From assembly GCF_021502675.1 (NCBI RefSeq), contig NZ_JAKFHA010000009.1:124001-188000 (forward strand): a stretch of DNA of 64,000 bases, written 5' to 3'. Made by a program: the position numbers and the translations under genes. The notes under the pieces are model-generated. The model was given only the letters and a program-made list of their open reading frames with translations. It was not told where the DNA came from and did not search any database. Of this stretch, positions 50,650 to 59,082 are shown in pieces; positions within the stretch are counted from its first letter, which is position 1, and each line of letters starts with the position of its first letter. This DNA is from Yinghuangia soli. GTDB taxonomy: Bacteria; Actinomycetota; Actinomycetes; Streptomycetales; Streptomycetaceae.

Positions 50650-51282
50650 TCAGTCCAGCCGGATGTGCCGGACGCCGGTCCATGCGCGCCGCAGCCTGCC
50701 GCGCAGCGCGCCGTCCCGGTTCGGGGCAAGCGGAATGCCGCAGGACGCCGCGACGCGGTCGGCGACCTGCGCCACCGGGATGCGGTCCGTCCACACGTGC
50801 TCGGCGAACTCCGGTGCCTGCAAACGCTCCAGGCAGATGTCGACCTTCGACACGGCGAAGCTCTCCAGGCGCAGCGCGGCGGCCTGCCCCGCCACGGCCT
50901 GCACGGCCCGCCCGAACGCGCGCTCCCGCAACCGCCGCAGTACCGTGGCCCGGTCCGCCATGAGGGCGAAGTGCCTTACGTCATGGCCCTTTTCGCGCAG
51001 CCGCCCGACCGTCTCGGCGAAGTAGTCCGGCTCGATCACCGTCATCGGCGCGAACACCGGGCCGGGATGCCGGGCCAGTACCAGGTCGAGCACCTCGAAG
51101 ACGCCCTGCCGCCAGGCCGGCAGGTCCTGGAAGTCGCCGCGCAGCGGCCGCGGCGTCATGCGGTGCAGCCCGAAGCCGACCTCCTCGGGATCGCACAGCA
51201 CGCCGCCCCGGGCCCGGCGCACCAGCTCGTGCGCGACCTGGGTCTTGCCTCCGCCGAACGGACCGTTGATCCACACCAGCAT
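50650..51282 (-). CDS. tmrB: TmrB-like P-loop protein
   Basis: 210 residues. The whole sequence matches the tunicamycin-resistance protein TmrB of Bacillus: 'MLVWINGPFGGGKTQVAHEL' (Walker A GPFGGGKT), 'CDPEEVGFGLHRM', 'DFQDLPAWRQG', 'PMTVIEPDYFAETVGRLREKGHDVRHFALMAD' and the end 'RGRLRRAWTGVRHIRLD'. TmrB binds ATP and confers resistance to tunicamycin, but close actinobacterial homologues have not all been tested, so resistance is inferred. There is no clear ribosome binding site, and TAGGCT lies 7 bp before the ATG, so the mRNA may be leaderless. Confidence 0.85.
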   Translation of the reverse strand: MLVWINGPFGGGKTQVAHELVRRARGGVLCDPEEVGFGLHRMTPRPLRGDFQDLPAWRQGVFEVLDLVLARHPGPVFAPMTVIEPDYFAETVGRLREKGHDVRHFALMADRATVLRRLRERAFGRAVQAVAGQAAALRLESFAVSKVDICLERLQAPEFAEHVWTDRIPVAQVADRVAASCGIPLAPNRDGALRGRLRRAWTGVRHIRLD

Positions 51283-51380
51283 GCGCCCGAGCCTAGGGCG
51301 TGCCGGCAGCCCGGGCCGGACCCGCCGGAGGCTCGCCGAAGCGGAATAATTCATCGCCTGGAAAACCCCTGATTTGCACA

Positions 51381-51400
51381 AGGAAACAGTAAGGTTTCCT
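51381..51400. promoter_or_regulatory. Palindrome upstream of the LacI gene
   Basis: AGGAAAC-AGTAAG-GTTTCCT (7-bp perfect arms) lies in a rare AT-rich patch (about 51345-51400) of the 279-bp tmrB-LacI gap. It is a candidate operator for the LacI protein itself. Confidence 0.55.
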
Positions 51401-51561
51401 GGGCATGTCGCCGCATGCCAGAGTCCACCGACATGCAGGACGGGGGTGCTCGCCATGGGGTTCCGTCCGACCCCCAGCCATGCGCCGCAAGACGACCGCC
51501 CCGAGCGGTCCGGAGAGTCCGCGGGGTCCGCGGCGCGCGAGTCCGAGAAGGGGTGCCGGCC

Positions 51562-52575
51562 ATGACGCTGCCCGAATCCGGCAAGCCGCCCACGAGCGCC
51601 GACGTCGCCCGGGTCGCGGGCGTCTCGCGCTCCACGGTCTCGTACGTCCTCAACTCGCCGCCCGGCGCGCGCGTCAGCGCCGAGACGCGCGAGCGCGTGC
51701 TGAAGGCGGTGCGCGAACTCGGCTACGCCCCCAGCGCACCCGCGCGTTCGCTGCGCTCCGGCAACAGCGACGTGGTGCTCTTCCCGCTGCCGCTGCAGCC
51801 GATGGGCCAGCTCCTGGAGCAGTTCATCGACGAGTTCACCGAGGCGCTGCGCCGCCAGGACCTCAATCTGCTGATCCACGGCGACCGCTACGCGCGCGGC
51901 GTGGACGCGGCCCGGGCCTGGGCCGCGCTGCGCCCGCTCGCGGTGATGGCCGAGGCGGCCCGGCTGACCGACGGCGGCGTCGAGGTGCTGCGCCGGGCCG
52001 GCGTCCGGGCGATCTTCGCCTGGGGCCGCGAGGAGCACCCCGGGGTGCCGACCGCGATCTTCGACAACCGGGACACCGGGGCGCAGGCGATCCGGCACCT
52101 CATATCCCGCGGGCACCGCAAGATGGCCTGCCTGGTGCCGTCCGGCCCGCTCGCCGGCCTCGGCCAGGAGCGCTGGGAAGGCGCGCGGACCGCGGCCGAG
52201 GACGCCGGCTGCTCGCTGGAGCGCGTCGACGTCGGCTACATCCGCGAGGACATCCTTGCCGTGGTGCGCGGCTGGCAGCAGCAGACCGACCCGCCCACCG
52301 CGGTGTTCGCCGGCAACGACGACTTCGCCCTGATGATCATCTCGGCGCTGCGCGAATGCGGCTGGACGGTACCCGGCGACATGGCCGTGGTCGGCGCCGA
52401 CGACCTGCCGTTCTGCGACTTGGTGTGGCCGCGGCTCACCAGCGTCGCGATGCACACCCGCACGATGGGCAGCGGCGCGGCCGACGCGCTGACGTCGCTG
52501 ATGGCGGGCAAGCCGTACAAGCACCGCAACCACATGGTGGTGCACCCGCGCGTGGTGGTCCGCGAGTCCGGCTGA
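51562..52575 (+). CDS. LacI-family transcriptional regulator
   Basis: 337 residues; I chose ATG 51562 because the HTH begins 11 residues later. HTH: 'TSADVARVAGVSRSTVSYVLNSPPGARVSAETRERVLKAVRELGYAPSAPARSLRSG'. The periplasmic-binding-protein-like effector domain follows (62-337), with 'IFDNRDTGAQAIRHLISRGHRKMACLVPSG' and 'TAVFAGNDDFALMIISALRECGWTVPGDMAVVGADD'. Effector and targets unknown; no sugar operon is next to it. It converges with a TetR gene. Confidence 0.94.
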   Translation: MTLPESGKPPTSADVARVAGVSRSTVSYVLNSPPGARVSAETRERVLKAVRELGYAPSAPARSLRSGNSDVVLFPLPLQPMGQLLEQFIDEFTEALRRQDLNLLIHGDRYARGVDAARAWAALRPLAVMAEAARLTDGGVEVLRRAGVRAIFAWGREEHPGVPTAIFDNRDTGAQAIRHLISRGHRKMACLVPSGPLAGLGQERWEGARTAAEDAGCSLERVDVGYIREDILAVVRGWQQQTDPPTAVFAGNDDFALMIISALRECGWTVPGDMAVVGADDLPFCDLVWPRLTSVAMHTRTMGSGAADALTSLMAGKPYKHRNHMVVHPRVVVRESG

Positions 52576-52689
52576 CACGTGCCCGACCGGTACGGTCCCG
52601 GTCCGGTACGCGCCGGCTCCTCGCGGGGAGTCGACACGTGCCGGATCGGGCTCCGCATCCGGCCGGTGCGTCCGGCCGCATGCTCCGAT

Positions 52690-52716
52690 GCCTGCGCGGC
52701 GTTCGCCGCGGCAGGC
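52690..52716. terminator. Hairpin between convergent LacI and TetR genes
   Basis: GCCTGCGCGGCG (52690-52701) pairs with CGCCGCGGCAGGC (52704-52716) with one bulged base. It may end both convergent genes. Confidence 0.6.
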
Positions 52717-52732
52717 AACCACCGTGCTGCTG

Positions 52733-53353
52733 CTACGCGTTCGCCGCGCCCAGCAGGCGGCCCGCGGCCCGCCGCGCGGCCGCCAGGGCGTCCTCGCGCG
52801 TCGTCCCGCCCAGCCCCAGCACCACGCGCGTGCTGAGCCCTTCCAGCAGTGCGAGCAACTCCGAGGCGTCCGCGGCCGCATCGTCCAGTGCGAACACGCC
52901 GCGATCGGCGCCGGCCGCCAGGACCTTCTCCAGGTCGGCGCTCCAGCCGAGGTCGATCTCGTCCTGCGCGCTGCGCAGTTCGTCGTTGCCCGCGGTCCGC
53001 GCCCACAGCTCGATCCACAGCATCCAGCGCGGGTCCCGCGGCCCGCTGGGCAGGTAGAGGCCCAGGAACATGTCGAGCTTGCGGGTCGGCTGGACCCGCC
53101 GGGCCAGCAGTGCGGCGCGCTCCGCGGCCAGCCGGTCCTCGCTCCAGCGCAGCGCGGCCAGCAGCAGCTGGTCCTTGCTGCCGAAGTAGTACAGGATGTG
53201 CCCGCCGCTGGTGCCCAGCCGGTCCGCGAGGCCGGCCATGGTGAGCGCCGCCAGGCCGTTCTCGGCGATCGCCGCGACCGCCTCCTCGAGCATCCGGTCC
53301 TGCGCGACCTTGCCGTCGCTGCGCCGTGCCGCCACTGCTTCCCCGCCTCTCAT
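52733..53353 (-). CDS. TetR-family regulator of the NCS1-amidohydrolase operon
   Basis: 206 residues, ATG 53353. HTH: 'DRMLEEAVAAIAENGLAALTMAGLADRLGTSGGHILYYFGSKDQLLLAALRW'. This group (BetI/RutR-like style with 'GGHILYYF') often controls catabolism of amines or nucleobases. C-terminal 'DPRWMLWIELWARTAGNDELRSA' is typical. Divergent from an NCS1 permease and an amidohydrolase, with three matching palindromes between, so it most likely represses both directions. Ligand unknown. Confidence 0.93.
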   Translation of the reverse strand: MRGGEAVAARRSDGKVAQDRMLEEAVAAIAENGLAALTMAGLADRLGTSGGHILYYFGSKDQLLLAALRWSEDRLAAERAALLARRVQPTRKLDMFLGLYLPSGPRDPRWMLWIELWARTAGNDELRSAQDEIDLGWSADLEKVLAAGADRGVFALDDAAADASELLALLEGLSTRVVLGLGGTTREDALAAARRAAGRLLGAANA

Positions 53354-53388
53354 GCTGTCCGGACGACCCTATCCGGCTGCTCTTCGAT

Positions 53389-53405
53389 CTTGAACGACGA
53401 TCAAA
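53389..53405. promoter_or_regulatory. TetR-type operator, copy 1
   Basis: CTTGAACGACGATCAAA, with arms TTGA/TCAA around seven bases. It lies 36 bp upstream of the TetR gene and shares the pattern TTGA-N7-TCAA with the pair at 53469-53505. Confidence 0.7.
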
Positions 53406-53468
53406 TTTCTGTCGAGTTTCCACCGAGTTCCCGCCGAACCCTTGACAGCGGTGCGCTCCATCGCAGAC

Positions 53469-53505
53469 CTTGAGTGCCGTTCAAAGTTCTTGAGCGCCAT
53501 TCAAA
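53469..53505. promoter_or_regulatory. TetR-type operators, copies 2 and 3
   Basis: CTTGAGTGCCGTTCAAA (53469-53485) and CTTGAGCGCCATTCAAA (53489-53505) are nearly identical and spaced exactly 20 bp apart, two helical turns, placing bound dimers on one face. They end 26 bp before the permease start. Confidence 0.78.
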
Positions 53506-53531
53506 CTTCTGCCCCGGAGAGGGGAGGTCCC

Positions 53532-54977
53532 GTGACCTTGCCCCGCGTGGATTCCGCGCCACCTGCCCCCGACGCCCCCGGCCATGCCACCGCCGCCGCC
53601 GTCGACCCGAGTCCCGCCGCGGACGCGCTGTTCCAGGTCGAGACGCACGGCATCGACCCGATCCCGGACGCCGAGCGGCACGGCGGCGCCAAGGATCTGT
53701 TCTGGCTGTGGTTCGGCTCGAACCTGACGTTCACGTACGTCATCAACGGCACCCTGGCGGTCGCCTTCGGCCTGTCCTTCTGGGCGGCCGTCTCCGTCGT
53801 GGTCCTCGGCGGCCTGGCCTTCTTCGCCGTCGGCGCGCTCGGCCTCGGCGGCATCCGGACCGGCACCTCGACGCTCGTCCTGTCCCGCGCCGCGTTCGGC
53901 GTGCTCGGCAACCTGCCGGCCGGCCTGCTCAACTGGGTCGTCGGGATCGGCTACATCATCCTCAACACCGTCGTCGGCACCTTCGCCCTCGAAGCCCTGT
54001 TCGCCGAAGCCGGCTGGCAGGGCGGCGACACCGCCCGGGCCCTCGCCCTGGTCGTCACGCTCGCGCTGACGTTCGCGGTCGCGATGTGGGGCCACGCGAC
54101 CGTGCAGGCCGCGGAACGCTGGATGGCGTACGTACTGGCCGCGGGCTTCGCGCTGGTCATCGTCTTCGTGCTGCCCGATGCGGACCCCGGCGCCGCGGCC
54201 GGCGGCACCACCTTCCACGGCTGGACGCTCGCCCTGGTGGTCATGGTGGCCGGCCCGGTCTCGTACCTGCCGATGCCCTCGGACTACACCCGCTACCTCC
54301 CGCGGACCACGTCCCTCAAGGCCATCACCTGGAGCGGTGCGATCGGCGGCATGCTCTCCTCGGTGCTGCTCGGCATCCTCGGCGTGGCGGCCGCCACCCA
54401 GGCCGACATGACCGACCCGGTGGCCGGCGTCGCCGACCTGCTGCCCGGCTGGTTCCAGGCCCTGTTCCTCTTCCTCATCGTGGGCGGCTCGGTCACCAAC
54501 TCGATCCTGACGCTCTACTCGTCGAGCCTGAACCTCCAGGTCCTGGGCATCCCGTGGTCGCGCTCCGCGGGCATCGTGATCAGCACCGCGTTCGTCGGCG
54601 CGGGCTCGCTGGCCACCGTCTTCTGGGTCGACTTCACCGAGTCGCTGACCAGCTTCCTGTCCGTGCTGCTCGTGGTGTTCGCGCCGTGGGGCGGCGTGTT
54701 CATCGCCGACACGCTCCTGCGCCGGTGCCGGTACGACACGGCCGCGCTGCACGACACCGCCGGCGGCGCCTACTGGTACACCCGCGGATTCCACGTCGCG
54801 GGCATGACCGCCCTCGCCGCGGGCATCGCCGCCGCCGCGCTCACCGCCGAATCCGCGCTGTGGACCGGCCCGCTCGTCGCACCGCTCGGCGGCGACTTCT
54901 CCCTGTGCGGCGCACTCGTCGCCGGACTCCTCTACTGGGCGCTTGCCCGGCGCACCGCGGGCGTCAGGGCGACCTGA
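53532..54977 (+). CDS. NCS1-family purine/cytosine permease
   Basis: Secondary transporter for nucleobases or related compounds; 481 residues, about 12 helices. GTG 53532 behind GGGGAGG. Conserved N-terminal 'ETHGIDPIPDAERHGGAKDLFWLWFGSNLTFTYVINGTLAVAFGLSFW' is the CodB/PurP-type signature; 'PMPSDYTRYLPRTTSLKAITWSGAIGGML' and 'ITLFAPWGGVF'-like 'LVVFAPWGGVFIADTLLRRCRYD' support it. Followed by an amidohydrolase gene, so uptake and hydrolysis of one substrate is a natural reading. The actual substrate cannot be told. Confidence 0.94.
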   Translation: MTLPRVDSAPPAPDAPGHATAAAVDPSPAADALFQVETHGIDPIPDAERHGGAKDLFWLWFGSNLTFTYVINGTLAVAFGLSFWAAVSVVVLGGLAFFAVGALGLGGIRTGTSTLVLSRAAFGVLGNLPAGLLNWVVGIGYIILNTVVGTFALEALFAEAGWQGGDTARALALVVTLALTFAVAMWGHATVQAAERWMAYVLAAGFALVIVFVLPDADPGAAAGGTTFHGWTLALVVMVAGPVSYLPMPSDYTRYLPRTTSLKAITWSGAIGGMLSSVLLGILGVAAATQADMTDPVAGVADLLPGWFQALFLFLIVGGSVTNSILTLYSSSLNLQVLGIPWSRSAGIVISTAFVGAGSLATVFWVDFTESLTSFLSVLLVVFAPWGGVFIADTLLRRCRYDTAALHDTAGGAYWYTRGFHVAGMTALAAGIAAAALTAESALWTGPLVAPLGGDFSLCGALVAGLLYWALARRTAGVRAT

Positions 54978-55109
54978 CCCGCGCGCGCCATCCCTGGGGC
55001 GCGGCACCCGGAAGGCCCCGGCCCGCCCCCCCCCGCCCGGGCCACCCCCGGACCGCGCCCGCGACGCACCACCTGCACCACCCCGCACCACCCCCTTTTG
55101 GAGACTCCC

Positions 55110-56753
55110 GTGCCGCAGCCCGCCGACCTCGTCCTGCGCAACGCCCGCATCCACACCGTCGACCCCGACCGGCCCGAGGCCGAGGCACTGGCCGTGACCG
55201 CCGGACGGATCGCCTGGCTCGGCGCGGACGCCGATGCCGACGCGTGGATCGGCGCGGACACCCGGGTCGTCGACGCCGCCGGGCGCCGCGTCCTGCCCGG
55301 CTTCGTCGACGCGCACAACCACGTCCGCCTCGGCTCCGACGCCGCCTGCGTGCAACTCGCGGGCGCCCGCACCCTCGACGAGATCCACGCGCGGATCCGG
55401 GCCTGGCACGCCGCCAACCCGGACGCCGCATGGATCGAAGCGGAGGCCTTCGACTACTCGGCGATCCCCGGCGGCCGGATGCCGCGCGCCGAGGACCTCG
55501 ACCCGGCCACCGGCGGCACCCCCGCCATCGTCTTCTCCTACGACGTGCACACCGCGTGGCTCAACACCGCGGCACTGCGCCTGCTCGGCATCACCCGGGA
55601 CAGCGGCGTCCTGCCGTACGGCCGCGTGCACAAGGACGACGCCACCGGGGAACCCACCGGCTTCATCAAGGACTTCGCGATCCGCGGTCTTTCCCGCGAG
55701 GGCCACCGCGCACTCAAGGAGCTGGGCGTCCCGTGGGCGAGCGACGACCGGCAGTACGGCCGCCTCGCGCGCAGCCTCGACGACGCGATCCGGTTCGGCA
55801 TCACCACGGTCGTCGAACCGCAGAACTCCCTCGACGACCTGGCCCTGTTCGCCCGGGCCCGCGAAGAGGGCCGGCTGCGCTCGCGCATCGTCGCGGCACT
55901 GTTCCACCCGCGCGGCACCACCGACGCCGACCTGGACGAGTTCGCCGCGGCCGCGAAGGAGTTCGACGACGACCGGCTGAGCGTCGGCCCGCTCAAGCTC
56001 TACATCGACGACGTCGTCGAGCCGCGCACCGCGGCGCTCCTCGAGCCGTACCGCGGGTGCGCGCACCACCGCGGCGACACCTTCTATCCCGCCGACGAGT
56101 TCGCCGGCCTGCTCGCCAAGCTCGATGCGCGCGGCTTCCAGTGCTTCGTGCACGCCACCGGCGACCGCGGCATCCGGACCGTGCTCGACGCGGTCGAGCA
56201 CGCCCGCGCGCAGAACGGCCCGCGCGACGCCCGCCACCAGGTCGTGCACGTCGAATGCCTCGACCCCGACGACGTGCCGCGGTTCGCCGCCCTCGGCGTG
56301 GTGGCCTGCATGCAGCCGCGGCACTGCGCCCCGGAGATCGCCGGCCCGGGCCAGGACTGGGCGGAGAACGTCGGCGAGGAGCGCTGGCACAAGGCGTGGC
56401 CGATGCGCAGCCTGCACGACGCGGGCGCGGTGCTGGCGTTCTCCAGCGACTGGAACGTCGCCGAGATGGACCCGATGGTCGGCATCTACACCGCGGTGAC
56501 CCGCAAGCCGCTGGCCGGGGGAGAGGCGTGGATGCCGGCCGAGACGGTCGACGTCGCGACCGCGGTGCACGGCTACACGATGGGCTCGGCGTACGCCAAC
56601 TTCCTGGAGCACGAGCGCGGTTCGCTGACCGTGGGGAAGCTCGCCGACTTCGTGGTGCTGTCCCGCGACATCCTCGCTGCGGCCCCCGAGGACATTCCCG
56701 GCACCGTGTGCGAGACCGTCGTGGTCGGCGGCGAGATCGTGCACCAGGCCTGA
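55110..56753 (+). CDS. Amidohydrolase family protein (YtcJ-like, Amidohydro_3)
   Basis: 547 residues; GTG 55110 with TTTTGGAGA in front. Metal-dependent hydrolase of the YtcJ group: 'GRRVLPGFVDAHNHVRLG' (HxH), Lys in 'GPLKLYIDDVVEPRTAALLEPY', 'FQCFVHATGDRGIRTVLDAVE' (His), 'HQVVHVECLDPDDVPRF' (His), 'VLAFSSDWNVAEMDPM' (Asp) and the end 'GSLTVGKLADFVVLSRD'. All expected ligands are present. It follows the NCS1 permease after 132 bp (containing a run of C) on the same strand, under TetR-type control, so it probably degrades what the permease imports; substrate unknown. Confidence 0.93.
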   Translation: MPQPADLVLRNARIHTVDPDRPEAEALAVTAGRIAWLGADADADAWIGADTRVVDAAGRRVLPGFVDAHNHVRLGSDAACVQLAGARTLDEIHARIRAWHAANPDAAWIEAEAFDYSAIPGGRMPRAEDLDPATGGTPAIVFSYDVHTAWLNTAALRLLGITRDSGVLPYGRVHKDDATGEPTGFIKDFAIRGLSREGHRALKELGVPWASDDRQYGRLARSLDDAIRFGITTVVEPQNSLDDLALFARAREEGRLRSRIVAALFHPRGTTDADLDEFAAAAKEFDDDRLSVGPLKLYIDDVVEPRTAALLEPYRGCAHHRGDTFYPADEFAGLLAKLDARGFQCFVHATGDRGIRTVLDAVEHARAQNGPRDARHQVVHVECLDPDDVPRFAALGVVACMQPRHCAPEIAGPGQDWAENVGEERWHKAWPMRSLHDAGAVLAFSSDWNVAEMDPMVGIYTAVTRKPLAGGEAWMPAETVDVATAVHGYTMGSAYANFLEHERGSLTVGKLADFVVLSRDILAAAPEDIPGTVCETVVVGGEIVHQA

Positions 56754-56861
56754 CCCTCCGGACCCGCCCGGGACCCCCGTTCCGGTTGCAGTCCGTGATC
56801 ACGGGGCCGGGGCGCGGCAGTTCCGGAGGCCGCCCGCGGCGCCGGAGAGTACACAGCGAGA

Positions 56862-56913
56862 CGAAAAGGCCGGGCCCGCGGCGGACGATTCCGCCGCGGG
56901 CCCGGCCTTTTCG
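56862..56913. terminator. Bidirectional terminator, perfect 23-bp stem
   Basis: Arms 56862-56884 and 56891-56913 pair perfectly with loop ACGATT; the stem starts CGAAAAGG and ends CCTTTTCG, so each strand has a T-run after the G/C stem. It separates the convergent amidohydrolase and oxidoreductase genes. The rest of 56754-56966 is empty. Confidence 0.92.
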
Positions 56914-56966
56914 TGCGGCCGGCGGCCCGGCAGATGGGCCGCCGGCACGTCCTCGTGCCGCCCGGG

Positions 56967-57830
56967 TCAGTTCTTGAGCGCCTCGGCGACCGCATCGGAA
57001 AGCGTGGTCGCGGGACGGCCGATCAGCGTGCGGAGGTCCGCGGTGACCAGGCCGAGCGCGCCGCCGCGGGTGTGGATCTCGGCGTCCACCAGCAGGTCGA
57101 CGAGGCCGCCGGGCAGGCCCGCGCCGTTCAGGATCTCGGCGAGCTGCTCGGCCGGAAGGTCGGTGTACGACACCTCCGTGCCGCTCTGCCGGCTCACCTC
57201 GGCGGCCAGGTCGGCGAGCGTCCAGGCGCTGTCGCCGGTCAGCTCGTACACCTTGCCCGCATGCCCGTCGGTGGTCAGCACCACGGCCGCGGCCTCCGCG
57301 AAGTCCGCGATGGAGGCGGCCGCGATCCGGCCGTCCGCGGCGGTGCCCACGATGCCGCCGCGCTCGACCGCACCCGGCACGCCGGCCGTGTAGTTCTCGA
57401 AGTACCAGGTGTTGCGCAGGAAGACGAACGGGATGCCGGTGGCCCGGATCAGCTCCTCGGTGGTCTTGTGCACCGGTGCGAGGCCGACCGGGTTGGTGTC
57501 CGCCTCGACGATGGACGTGTAGACGATCTGCCCGACGCCCGCTTCCTGCGCGGCCGCGACCGCCTTGGTGTGCTGCGCGATGCGCAGTGCGTTGTCGTGC
57601 GCGTTGGCCGAGACCAGCAGCAGCTTGTCGGCGCCCGCGAAGGCGGCGGCCAGCGTCTCGGGGCGGTCGAAGTCGCCGGTGCGCACCTCGACGCCGCGCG
57701 CCGCGAGGTCCGCGGCCTTTTCCGGACTGCGTACCGCGACCGCGAGCTCCGCGGCGGGGAACCCGCGCTCCAGCAGCGCCTCGACGGTGCTGCGGCCCAG
57801 ACGTCCGGTGGCTCCGGTGACGACGATCAC
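56967..57830 (-). CDS. NAD(P)-binding oxidoreductase (QorB/NmrA-like)
   Basis: 287 residues; GTG 57830 behind GGGAG. Rossmann start 'VIVVTGATGRLGRSTVEALLERGF', then 'LLLVSANAHDNALRIAQHTKAVAAAQEAGVGQIVYTSIVEAD' and 'RNTWYFENYTAGVPGAVERGGIVG', all typical of the QorB/YtfG quinone-reductase group of atypical SDRs. It is divergent from an HxlR regulator, the same arrangement as ytfG-ytfH (qorB/qorR) in other bacteria. Quinone reduction is thus a reasonable but untested role. Confidence 0.93.
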   Translation of the reverse strand: MIVVTGATGRLGRSTVEALLERGFPAAELAVAVRSPEKAADLAARGVEVRTGDFDRPETLAAAFAGADKLLLVSANAHDNALRIAQHTKAVAAAQEAGVGQIVYTSIVEADTNPVGLAPVHKTTEELIRATGIPFVFLRNTWYFENYTAGVPGAVERGGIVGTAADGRIAAASIADFAEAAAVVLTTDGHAGKVYELTGDSAWTLADLAAEVSRQSGTEVSYTDLPAEQLAEILNGAGLPGGLVDLLVDAEIHTRGGALGLVTADLRTLIGRPATTLSDAVAEALKN

Positions 57831-57898
57831 GGCTACTCCCTGGGAAAGGCATGCCCGAAGGCTTGGTGCGGCGCCGGTCGGCGCTTACGAGAACAGTG

Positions 57899-57919
57899 GC
57901 ACTAACTTTTAGAAAGTGC
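57899..57919. promoter_or_regulatory. Probable HxlR operator between QorB-like and HxlR genes
   Basis: GCACTAACTTTTAGAAAGTGC begins and ends as an inverted repeat (GCACT / AGTGC) in an AT-rich patch between the divergent genes, 69 bp upstream of the oxidoreductase. Confidence 0.55.
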
Positions 57920-57974
57920 AAGCTGTTGGGTAGTGCTCTCGTCTTCGCAGTGCAGTGGAGGTACGGTGGGACGC

Positions 57975-58415
57975 ATGGCAGGCAACATGAGCAAGCAGGC
58001 ACCGGTCGGCGACTGCGTGGACGACGGCCTGGAAGAGGTCGTCTTCGACGTGTTCGCCCGCGGCTGCCCCTCCCGGCCGACCATGGAGCACGTCACCGGC
58101 CGCTGGGGCGGCCTCGTCCTGGTCGCGCTCGCCGACGGCGACATGCGCTTCAACGCGCTGCGCCGCCGCGTCGACGGCATCAGCGAGAAGATGCTGGCCC
58201 AGGCCCTGCACGCGCTCGAACGCGACGGCCTGGTGGTGCGCGAGGTGCGGCAGGCGATCCCGCCCAAGGTCGAGTACCGGCTCACCGAGTTCGGCGGCGG
58301 CGTGGTCGAGCGCCTGAGCGGGCTGATCGAGTTCATCGAGGGCAACATGGCCGGCGTGCTGGACGCGCAGGAGCGCTACGACACCGCCAAGGCCGCCGAG
58401 GCCGACGGCGTCTGA
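57975..58415 (+). CDS. HxlR-family transcriptional regulator
   Basis: 146 residues; ATG 57975, with earlier in-frame starts poorly supported. 'CPSRPTMEHVTGRWGGLVLVALADGDMRFNALRRRVDGISEKMLAQALHALERDGLVVREVRQAIPPKVEYRLTEFG' is a full HxlR winged helix, with Cys near residue 31 at the position used for redox or quinone sensing in YodB/QorR-type members. It likely controls the divergent reductase gene. Confidence 0.93.
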   Translation: MAGNMSKQAPVGDCVDDGLEEVVFDVFARGCPSRPTMEHVTGRWGGLVLVALADGDMRFNALRRRVDGISEKMLAQALHALERDGLVVREVRQAIPPKVEYRLTEFGGGVVERLSGLIEFIEGNMAGVLDAQERYDTAKAAEADGV

Positions 58416-58510
58416 GCGCGGCGCGGGCCGTTCCAGGGCGTCTACGCGGGTTCAGCGGACGCAGAATCCCGGATTCCGGATCGCCCGCGCTTTGTGGCCC
58501 GGGAGCAACG

Positions 58511-58551
58511 ACAGCGGGGCCAAGAGGGATGAACCCTCTTGGCCCCGCTGT
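58511..58551 (-). terminator. Hairpin terminator after bldD
   Basis: A perfect 18-bp stem (58511-58528 and 58534-58551) with loop ATGAA lies 28 bp past the bldD stop; it may also stop the HxlR gene on the other strand. Confidence 0.88.
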
Positions 58552-58578
58552 GATGTGACGCTGTGTCAGATTTCCGGA

Positions 58579-59082
58579 TCAGGCACCCGGAGTGGTGTCG
58601 ACCGCGCGCCGCGCCTCGGGGTTCAGGACCCCCCAGCTGATCAGCTGCTCGGTGAGCACGCTGGGCGACTGGTCGTAGATGACCGCAAGGGTGCGCAGGT
58701 CGTCCTGGCGGATCGACAGCACCTTGCCGTTGTAGTCGCCGCGCTGGCTCTGGATCGTGGCGGCGTAGCGCTGCAGCGGTCCGGCCTTGTCGGACGGGAC
58801 CTGGCCGAGGCGCTCGAGGTCGAGGACGAGGCGCGGCGGCGGCTCGGCGGCGCCGTTCGGCGTGCCGCCGGGCAGCAGCTCCTGGACCGGAACGCCGTAG
58901 AAGTCGGCGAGCTCGGCGAGCCGCTGCACCGTGACGGCGCGGTCGCCGCGCTCGTACGAGCCGACGACGACGGCCTTCCAGCGCCCCTGGGACTTCTCCT
59001 CCACACCGTGCAGAGAAAGGCCCTGCTGGGTTCGGATGGCGCGGAGTTTCGCCCCGAGCTGCTTGGCGTAGTCGCTGGACAT
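58579..59082 (-). CDS. bldD: Developmental master regulator BldD
   Basis: DNA-binding repressor of sporulation genes whose dimer is held by tetrameric cyclic-di-GMP; 167 residues. The N-terminal XRE-type HTH (about 9-70: 'GAKLRAIRTQQGLSLHGVEEKSQGRWKAVVVGSYERGDRAVTVQRLAELADFYGVPVQELLP') is intact. The c-di-GMP motif RxD-x8-RxxD is present exactly as Arg114-Gly-Asp116 and Arg125-Gln-Asp-Asp128, the same numbers as in Streptomyces BldD. Two abutting BldD boxes lie about 190-220 bp upstream, in keeping with known autoregulation. The gene is divergent from pyrR. Confidence 0.98.
   Translation of the reverse strand: MSSDYAKQLGAKLRAIRTQQGLSLHGVEEKSQGRWKAVVVGSYERGDRAVTVQRLAELADFYGVPVQELLPGGTPNGAAEPPPRLVLDLERLGQVPSDKAGPLQRYAATIQSQRGDYNGKVLSIRQDDLRTLAVIYDQSPSVLTEQLISWGVLNPEARRAVDTTPGA

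Noticed and set aside
53481-56744. Minus-strand frame of over 1000 codons opposite the NCS1 permease and amidohydrolase
   Set aside because: Translation is a shadow rich in Val/Arg/Gly/Asp with no motif; the plus strand encodes complete family members.
42213-58578. Integrative element or prophage between nusB and bldD
   Set aside because: No integrase, recombinase, structural phage gene, tRNA target or direct-repeat att pair was found.
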